DNA from: Akkermansiaceae bacterium
GTDB lineage: Bacteria > Verrucomicrobiota > Verrucomicrobiia > Verrucomicrobiales > Akkermansiaceae
Assembly: GCA_025363295.1 (NCBI GenBank)
Contig: JANYEC010000044.1
Span: 1 to 61,596, forward strand
Length of the DNA stretch: 61,596 bases
Direction: 5' to 3'
Made by a program: the position numbers and the translations under genes. Shown one piece after another: positions 53,820 to 61,596 of this stretch. The first letter of the stretch is position 1. Every line of letters starts with the position of its first letter. The notes beneath the pieces are model-generated. The model had not been told where the DNA came from and ran no database searches. It saw only the letters and a program-made list of their open reading frames with translations.

Positions 53820-55517
53820 TTATACCTCTGCGGCCCGCACATCTTGAATGATGAGTTGAAGCGTGGTGCGGCCGCGGAAGGTGTTTCTATCAATCGTAAA
53901 GGCGATGTCCCACGGAGGATTGGGGAGCGGATATTCGCCACCGCCGAAGAAAACGGCGTCCTGCTCGTGATAGCCTTGGCGTAACATGAAGCGTAAGTGG
54001 TTGTTCTTCATGTGCAGGGGCGAGCGACTCAGGCCGACTCCCCGGGAGATGAACACCGGCTGCGGATTGCTATTTCCGAAGGGCTGAAGCAGGTCGTAGC
54101 TAGCAAGGAATTCCAAAGACAATTGGTCAAAGGAAATTTCTGCGTCATACATCAGCGTCGGTTGGCGCTGTGCCGCGCTGCTGTTAGTCATGACATATTC
54201 CGAGAATTGGGCGCGAAAACTGTCCATTTGCTCCTCTCTAATCGATAGCCCGGCGGCCATCGCGTGCCCACCGCCGGCGATGAGATTGCTTTCACAGGCG
54301 CGGATGGCGTCCACGAGGGAAATGCCGTCGATGCTGCGACCCGAGCCTTTGCCAATCCCATCTTCATCAATGGCGATCACGAACGTCGGCTTGTGATACT
54401 GTCGCATTAACCGTGACGCGACGATGCCGACCACGCCGTGGTGCCAAGCACGCGAGCCAAGCACGATGACGGGATCGCGCTCCGGATTAAAATCACGGGT
54501 AAGCATTTCCACCGCCTCGCGACGGATCAGACCTTCGTGGGTTTGGCGCTCCTTGTTATAGGCATCTAACTTAACTGCATAATCATGCGCTAAGCGGCGG
54601 CAGTCAGTCGTTAGAGTGGCGAGCGCGTCTTCCGGCGCATCCATCCGGCCCGCGGCATTGAGGCGAGGGCCGATCCGGAAGCCGACATCCATCGAGGTGG
54701 CATTTCCGTTCATTCCGGTGACTTCTTGAAGGGCACGCAGACCGGGATTCATCGTGCTCGGCAGGTGCTTGAGTCCGTGGCGCACCATCAAACGATTTTC
54801 CCCAATCATGGGAACGATGTCTGAAATAGTCGCTACTGCCACCAGATCAATCAGTTCCTTTAAATCTAAGTCGATCGGCCTCGTCTTTAAAAGCGCGTGG
54901 CCCAATTTAAAAACCACCCCGGCTGCACAAAGGTAAGTGAATTCCGTCCCGCACTTTGGATTGACCAAAGCGCAGCAATCCGGCCGACCCGCCAGCTCAG
55001 GCTCATGGTGATCCACGATGAGCACGTCGATCCCATCCGCTCGCAGGGCAGCCACCTCAGGAATCGAAACCGTGCCACAATCCACCGTGATCATCAAATC
55101 CGGTTTCGGCCCCTCCTCCATGCAGCGCTTCAACGCCGCAGTGCTCAGTCCATAGCCTTCCGGCCCCCGGCGCGGAATAAAGGTTCGTGGCTCCAATCCG
55201 TAAGCTCTCAAAATCCGCCGCATCAGGGTGATGGAAGTGACTCCATCCACATCATAATCGCCGTAAATGCAGACTTTTTCTCCACGATCGATGGCCAAAA
55301 GCACTCGCTCCACCGCCGGTTTCATGTCCGGAATCAAAAATGGATCTGCCAAGTCCCTTAAACGCGGGCGTAGGTAGCCCTCCAAGTCCACGCCGGCGGG
55401 AAGGCCCCGTTGGCGGATCAGGTGTTCAAGTATGGGCGGAAACGTGCCTTGCGATCCCATTTCGTTTTTCCGAAACGGTTTGCCACGCGCGATCCATTTG
55501 AAAGGCTGGGCTCTCAT
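53820..55517 (-). CDS. recJ: single-stranded-DNA exonuclease RecJ
   Basis: 565 residues, normal length. DHH-family motifs: GDYDVDGVTS (86-95), VDCGT, VDHHEP (169-173). DHHA1 domain with GGGHAMAAGLSI, then an OB-fold (FLASYDLLQPFGNSNPQPVF, HLRFMLRQG). It degrades ssDNA 5' to 3' in recombination and mismatch repair. Manganese ligands are all present. Confidence 0.93.
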   Translation of the reverse strand: MRAQPFKWIARGKPFRKNEMGSQGTFPPILEHLIRQRGLPAGVDLEGYLRPRLRDLADPFLIPDMKPAVERVLLAIDRGEKVCIYGDYDVDGVTSITLMRRILRAYGLEPRTFIPRRGPEGYGLSTAALKRCMEEGPKPDLMITVDCGTVSIPEVAALRADGIDVLIVDHHEPELAGRPDCCALVNPKCGTEFTYLCAAGVVFKLGHALLKTRPIDLDLKELIDLVAVATISDIVPMIGENRLMVRHGLKHLPSTMNPGLRALQEVTGMNGNATSMDVGFRIGPRLNAAGRMDAPEDALATLTTDCRRLAHDYAVKLDAYNKERQTHEGLIRREAVEMLTRDFNPERDPVIVLGSRAWHHGVVGIVASRLMRQYHKPTFVIAIDEDGIGKGSGRSIDGISLVDAIRACESNLIAGGGHAMAAGLSIREEQMDSFRAQFSEYVMTNSSAAQRQPTLMYDAEISFDQLSLEFLASYDLLQPFGNSNPQPVFISRGVGLSRSPLHMKNNHLRFMLRQGYHEQDAVFFGGGEYPLPNPPWDIAFTIDRNTFRGRTTLQLIIQDVRAAEV

Positions 55518-55595
55518 GAGGTGCGGCGGACCCTAGAAGGGAATGCACGAGGGATACAAGGTTGGAAACGAAAAGCGTGCAATTGTGCCCACTGT

Positions 55596-55656
55596 GACAA
55601 TCTGTCCTCGGGAAAATGTGACAAAGTGTCGCGAATCGATGGGGGATTTGTATGAT
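55596..55656. promoter_or_regulatory. two GACA-N3-TGTC palindromes and a -10-like box upstream of dnaK
   Basis: GACAATCTGTC at 55596-55606 and GACAAAGTGTC at 55620-55630 are centred 24 bp apart. TATGAT at 55651-55656 is a good -10 match. The sites would overlap or precede the -35 region. No CIRCE element (TTAGCACTC-N9-GAGTGCTAA) is present here or ahead of groES, so another heat-shock regulator may be at work. Confidence 0.4.
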
Positions 55657-55742
55657 AGCCGGGGTAACAGATTTAAAATTCACTAATTTCCAATCACTTA
55701 TAGAAACCAACCTTGATCGGCACACGCCCTGCGAAAGGTTGA

Positions 55743-57704
<1,962 letters not shown>

Positions 57705-57735
57705 TCTCTGCGACCATCTTATACCGCCAACCACT

Positions 57736-58038
57736 ATGAAACTAAATACCGAAGTTCTGACGGCAATCCAACTCTGCCGAATTGACGCCAAAAACGATAC
57801 CATGTTGTCGATGGCTCACTATTCAAATGTCGATCCAGGCGGTGGAAATATGGCTGTTATCAAGCAGAAGACGATTGTTCACTATGGTTTGCATTTAAAG
57901 CGACGGCTGGACGAGTTGCTGGCCTGTATGGAGTTAAACGAACAGGAAGAACAGTATATCTCAAATATCCTGGCATCTGAAACCGAGCATTTCCAGCAAG
58001 TCAACGACGCAGCCAAGGAAGAGGCAGACAATAAATAA
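57736..58038 (+). CDS. small protein of unknown function
   Basis: 100 residues from ATG 57736. Predicted helical, no TM helix (IVHYGLHLKRRLDELLACME, FQQVNDAAKEEADNK). I do not recognise it. It lies 31 nt after dnaK, is more AT-rich than dnaK, and together with the next gene looks like an accessory insertion between the chaperone genes. Confidence 0.5.
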   Translation: MKLNTEVLTAIQLCRIDAKNDTMLSMAHYSNVDPGGGNMAVIKQKTIVHYGLHLKRRLDELLACMELNEQEEQYISNILASETEHFQQVNDAAKEEADNK

Positions 58039-58103
58039 AAGTGAGAATTTTTATTAAAACGAACTTCATTCGTTACCTCTGTAGCACAAAAAAATCGAGA
58101 CTA

Positions 58104-58406
58104 ATGCAGAACAAACCTATTATATACAATTCGCTCACTGTCGCGGCCAAAAACGGGTTGGATATTGAGCTCACTTGGAATGTAGGGGATCATTTCGGAA
58201 AACTGGGCGGTTCTGGCAAGCTTGAGGAAGTCATGAATGAATCCCTGCGATATAACGACGGGCAAAGCTTTAAGCGACCTGATGTGACAAGGGATCTTAC
58301 GGAGTTGTTTGAACTGGCGAAAGCTGCGAATTGGAATTGGGAGTCTACGCGTATCGCGGCCATAGAAAAGACGCTTCAAGAATGTAAAAGCAGCTCGCAG
58401 GACTGA
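58104..58406 (+). CDS. small protein of unknown function
   Basis: 100 residues from ATG 58104 (MQNKPIIYNSL); an earlier codon at 58041 is possible but begins with an unlikely Lys/Phe-rich stretch. Mixed alpha/beta with no known motif (LDIELTWNVGDHFGKL, FELAKAANWNWESTRI). AT-rich start region. Unknown. Confidence 0.45.
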   Translation: MQNKPIIYNSLTVAAKNGLDIELTWNVGDHFGKLGGSGKLEEVMNESLRYNDGQSFKRPDVTRDLTELFELAKAANWNWESTRIAAIEKTLQECKSSSQD

Positions 58407-58462
58407 ATATTTAAGTCCTGACATAGAATTAAGAACTCCCGATGGACCTAGCCATCCAATCC

Positions 58463-58546
58463 AAACACCAACGCCTCGCCGCACTACGCCCGCCCTCTCC
58501 GGAGTCGGTTGCCAGCCTTGCGGCGGCGTGGGATGTGCGGATGGTG
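58463..58546 (+). repeat. 84-bp direct repeat, upstream copy (partner 59457-59540)
   Basis: By eye the two 84-bp segments differ at 5 positions (79/84 identical). The copies flank dinD and are the 5' part of fic. The upstream copy ends at the point where the fic frame breaks down. Confidence 0.9.
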
Positions 58547-58555
58547 ACAAACCCC

Positions 58556-58585
58556 GATCAATTTACTGGCCTCAGTAAATTGATC
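58556..58585. promoter_or_regulatory. perfect 12-bp inverted repeat ahead of dinD
   Basis: GATCAATTTACT (58556-58567) and AGTAAATTGATC (58574-58585) are perfect reverse complements around a GGCCTC loop, ending 14 nt before the dinD ATG. Either an operator (dinD is SOS-controlled in E. coli) or an RNA hairpin. The outer part, GATCAATTT-N12-AAATTGATC, recurs at 58792-58821. Confidence 0.6.
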
Positions 58586-58599
58586 CCCAATCCCCGGCC

Positions 58600-59442
58600 A
58601 TGAAGAAATCCGTCATCACCAAACTCCTAACGGAACTCGAAAGTCTCGTCCAAACCGAGTTCGAGACCGGCGTGGAATTCTGGCTGGCGCGGGACCTCCA
58701 AGTGGTCTTCGGCTACACCAAATGGGACAACTTTCGCAAGGTCATCGACCACGCGATGATCGCCTGCGAAACCTCTGGGAATAAGGCTTCCGATCAATTT
58801 CTTGAGGTCGGGAAATTGATCAGCCACGGCAAGGGCGGGCAGCGTGAGATCCAGGATTTCGCCCTCACTCGCTACGCTTGTTACCTCATCGCCCAGAACG
58901 GCGATCCCGGGAAGGAAGAGATCGCGTTTTGCCAAACCTATTTCGCCCTCCAAACCCGGCGGCAGGAACTCATCGAACTCCGCCTTGCAGAGGTCGAGCG
59001 ACTGCAAGCCCGCGCCAAACTGACCGAATCCGAGAAGCTGCTTTCCTCGCTCATTTTTGAAAAGGTCGAAGACGACCGGAGTTTCGGCATCATCCGCAGT
59101 AAGGGCGACCATGCCCTCTTCGGTGGCAACAGCACCCAAGACATGAAGACCCGCCTTGGCGTCCCGGACAACCGCCCGCTGGCCGATTTCCTCCCGACCA
59201 TCACCATCAAAGCCAAGGACTTCGCCAACGAAATCACCACCTTCAGCATCACCCGCGATGGCCTGGACACGGAACGCGCCATCTCCCACGAACACGTCAA
59301 AAACAACACGGATGTCCGCAACCTGCTAGGCGAGCGGAACATCGTTCCCGAAAATCTCCCACCCGCAGAAGATCTCAAAAAAGTCCAACGCCGCCTCAAA
59401 TCCGACGAAAAGAAACTTCCCCACAAAGGAAACCAATCATGA
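58600..59442 (+). CDS. dinD: DNA-damage-inducible protein D
   Basis: 280 residues, close to E. coli DinD in length. Seen: ARDLQVVFGYTKWDNFRKVI (BRO-N-like start), GGQREIQDFALTRYACYLIAQNGDP, AFCQTYFALQTRRQEL, LTESEKLLSSLIFEKVEDDRSF and the C-terminal IVPENLPPAEDLKKVQRRL. E. coli DinD inhibits RecA-mediated strand exchange and is SOS-induced. The ATG overlaps the stop of the fic fragment, and its own TGA overlaps the ATG of the intact fic (ATGA), so dinD and fic are coupled. Confidence 0.88.
   Translation: MKKSVITKLLTELESLVQTEFETGVEFWLARDLQVVFGYTKWDNFRKVIDHAMIACETSGNKASDQFLEVGKLISHGKGGQREIQDFALTRYACYLIAQNGDPGKEEIAFCQTYFALQTRRQELIELRLAEVERLQARAKLTESEKLLSSLIFEKVEDDRSFGIIRSKGDHALFGGNSTQDMKTRLGVPDNRPLADFLPTITIKAKDFANEITTFSITRDGLDTERAISHEHVKNNTDVRNLLGERNIVPENLPPAEDLKKVQRRLKSDEKKLPHKGNQS
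58792..58821. repeat. second GATCAATTT-N12-AAATTGATC inverted repeat, inside dinD
   Basis: GATCAATTT at 58792-58800 and AAATTGATC at 58813-58821 repeat the arms and exact spacing of the upstream repeat at 58556-58585. Here it codes for DQFLEVGKLI. The spacer differs at most positions. Confidence 0.7.
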
Positions 59443-60173
59443 ACACCCTCACCACTAAACACCAACGCCTCGCCGCTCTGCGCCCGCTCTCTCCGGAGTC
59501 GGTCACCAGCCTTGCGGCGGCGTGGGATGTGCGGATGGTGTATGAGTCCAACTCCATCGAGGGCAACAGCCTCACGCTCCGCGAAACGGAGATCGTCCTT
59601 TCCAAAGGCGTTACCGTTTCCGGCAAGCCGCTGAAGGATCACATGGAAGCGGTGAATCTCATGCAAGCATGGGACCGCGTGAAGGAACTCGCCCAGCCCG
59701 ATGCCTCGCTCACTGAAAGAGACCTTCTCGATCTTCACCGCATCGTCCTCACCCGTGTGGAAGACAGCTTCGCAGGCAGCTACCGCACCTCCACTGTGCG
59801 GATCGCCGGAGCCAACTTCATCCCGCCGAATCCGATCAAAGTCCCGGATCTCATGACCGAGCTTTTCACCGGAATCGCCACCATCGCCGATCCCGTCGAA
59901 CGCGCCGCCCGGTTCCATCACGGCATCGCACACATCCATCCCTTCGCCGATGGCAATGGCCGCACCGCCCGCCTCGCGATGAATTTCATCCTCCTCGCCG
60001 CAGGCTACCCGCCGATTTCCATTCCCACCGACCTCCGCCAAGCCTACTACCACGCCCTCGAAGCCGCCGACTCCGGCGATTTCCAATTCTGGCAAAATTT
60101 CCTCACCACCCAACTCGACCACGAACTCGACCAATGGCTCGAAGCTCTGGAACCTCTTTCTACTGATCACTGA
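59439..60173 (+). CDS. Fic-family AMP-transferase-like protein
   Basis: 244 residues. Catalytic loop [12 protein letters not shown] (His167); N-terminal inhibitory-type motif ESNSIEGNS (about 36-44); target-docking flap around GSYRTSTVRIAGANFIPP. Paralogue of the Fic in the suf operon, sharing the VLSKGVT...GKPLKDH stretch. The start ATG overlaps the dinD stop. The last four codons (STDH) and the stop come from the ACTGATCACTGATCACT repeat, so the native C terminus may have been altered. Confidence 0.88.
   Translation: MNTLTTKHQRLAALRPLSPESVTSLAAAWDVRMVYESNSIEGNSLTLRETEIVLSKGVTVSGKPLKDHMEAVNLMQAWDRVKELAQPDASLTERDLLDLHRIVLTRVEDSFAGSYRTSTVRIAGANFIPPNPIKVPDLMTELFTGIATIADPVERAARFHHGIAHIHPFADGNGRTARLAMNFILLAAGYPPISIPTDLRQAYYHALEAADSGDFQFWQNFLTTQLDHELDQWLEALEPLSTDH
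59457..59540 (+). repeat. 84-bp direct repeat, downstream copy (partner 58463-58546)
   Basis: The copy within the intact fic gene, covering codons 7-34. See the partner for the comparison. Confidence 0.9.
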
Positions 60174-60178
60174 TCACT
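60162..60178. repeat. 17-bp dispersed repeat, second copy of the one at 36164
   Basis: ACTGATCACTGATCACT spans the stop codon of the second fic gene and is identical to the copy inside uvrA. Confidence 0.7.
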
Positions 60179-60245
60179 GCTCACTTTCCACTCCCTCACG
60201 GGCGTGGCTTCTCACAGAAAAACAACAAACCACACATACAACAAT

Positions 60246-60536
60246 ATGGCTAACATTAAACCACTCGGACAACGCGTCCTCGTCAAACGTCTCGAAGCTG
60301 AAGCAATCAGCGCTGGCGGCATCATCGTCCCGGACACCGCCAAGGAAAAGCCACAAGAAGCTGAAGTTCTCAGCCTCGGAACTGGCGGCAAAGACGACAA
60401 GGGCGTGCTCATCGAGTTCACCGTCAAGGTCGGCGACAAGGTTCTCATCTCCAAATACGGCGGCACCGAAGTCAAACTCGATGGCCAAGAAGTCCTCATC
60501 ATCAACGAATCCGACATCCTCGGCATCGTCGGCTAA
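60246..60536 (+). CDS. groES: co-chaperonin GroES
   Basis: 96 residues, normal length. [16 protein letters not shown] at the N terminus, mobile loop [18 protein letters not shown], and [23 protein letters not shown] at the C terminus. It caps the GroEL ring. Preceded by an A/C-rich leader without Shine-Dalgarno and without a CIRCE element. groEL follows 46 nt later. Confidence 0.97.
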   Translation: MANIKPLGQRVLVKRLEAEAISAGGIIVPDTAKEKPQEAEVLSLGTGGKDDKGVLIEFTVKVGDKVLISKYGGTEVKLDGQEVLIINESDILGIVG

Positions 60537-60542
60537 TCGCCC

Positions 60543-61596
<1,054 letters not shown>

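Larger units (their letters stand above)
58442..58603 (+). pseudogene. 5' fragment of a fic gene, 53 codons
   Basis: The frame starts MDLAIQSKHQRLAALRPPSP and continues to DVRMV, matching residues 6-34 of the intact Fic at 59439. It then diverges into TNPDQFTGLSKLIPNPRP and stops at a TGA overlapping the dinD ATG. So the 5' end of fic is duplicated ahead of dinD and the rest is lost. The last part resembles DQFLEVGKLISH inside dinD. Confidence 0.75.

Noticed and set aside
58556..58585. E. coli-type LexA box (CTGT-N8-ACAG) ahead of dinD
   Set aside because: The palindrome has CTG-N4-CAG at its centre, which does not fit the E. coli or B. subtilis spacing; described only as an inverted repeat.
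58938..60170. 410-codon minus-strand frame across dinD and fic
   Set aside because: Antisense to two well-recognised genes; its sequence has no known domain.

Overview
The window looks like a chromosomal piece of a Verrucomicrobiota bacterium, most likely Verrucomicrobiales or Akkermansiaceae-like. This is inference from several traits: GC-rich DNA, a secreted beta-helix protein with the C-terminal module common in that phylum, REP-like and 'phrase' repeats typical of verrucomicrobial and planctomycetal genomes, and starts that mostly lack a Shine-Dalgarno sequence. No rRNA, CRISPR array, integrase or transposase was seen. One tRNA (Met, CAT) is present.

Layout. 0.2-2.2 kb: secreted beta-helix protein. 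2.2-7.4 kb: Fe-S assembly operon, Fur-family regulator then sufC, sufB and sufD, interrupted by a Fic gene and by a fused remnant of a nucleotidyltransferase unit. 7.5-14.2 kb (minus): a tightly packed seven-gene operon running YceI, polyprenyl synthetase, FtsX-type permease, LolD-type ATPase, a CcoN-like protein that seems to lack the CuB ligands, a small membrane protein, and a 12-TM domain fused to two cytochrome c domains. 14.5-17.5 kb: MBL-fold hydrolase and two-component system. 17.7-26.6 kb: ordinary core genes (TPR, ndk, VOC, HNH, truncated hemoglobin, two CPBP proteases, thiL, ABC-F). 26.7-32.5 kb: HupE, a candidate structured RNA, TonB-dependent receptor, TonB, ExbB, ExbD and a coiled-coil protein, probably metal uptake. 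32.5-38.4 kb: ECF sigma factor, PhnA-like, MFS, tRNA-Met, uvrA and AraC-type regulator. 38.7-48 kb: a co-directional run of poorly known genes that mixes hydrolases without signal peptides (zincin-like, class 3 lipase, GH75-PGBD-CHAP) with membrane or exported proteins. 48-51.3 kb: defence island (type ISP remnant with a REP pair, Eco29kI-like restriction-modification, Abi_2/HEPN). 51.4-55.5 kb: DUF2127, SprT-like, alcohol dehydrogenase, recJ. 55.6-61.6 kb: dnaK, orphan genes, dinD inserted beside a second fic whose 5' end is duplicated, groES and the start of groEL.

How it fits together. The suf and chaperone loci are conserved housekeeping units into which Fic, DinD and toxin-antitoxin-like genes have been dropped. 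The 7.5-14.2 kb operon is the best candidate for an undescribed system: a membrane redox complex built from heme-copper-oxidase parts but apparently without an oxygen-reducing CuB centre, encoded with isoprenoid-handling proteins and an ABC exporter, next to an OmpR-type two-component system and a 17-bp direct repeat in the likely promoter. The 39-48 kb run is the second candidate, a possible effector and partner cluster. A short DNA word (GTTAG/CTAAC) is dense in the core genes and sparse in the 7.5-17.5 kb segment, which suggests that segment has a different history.
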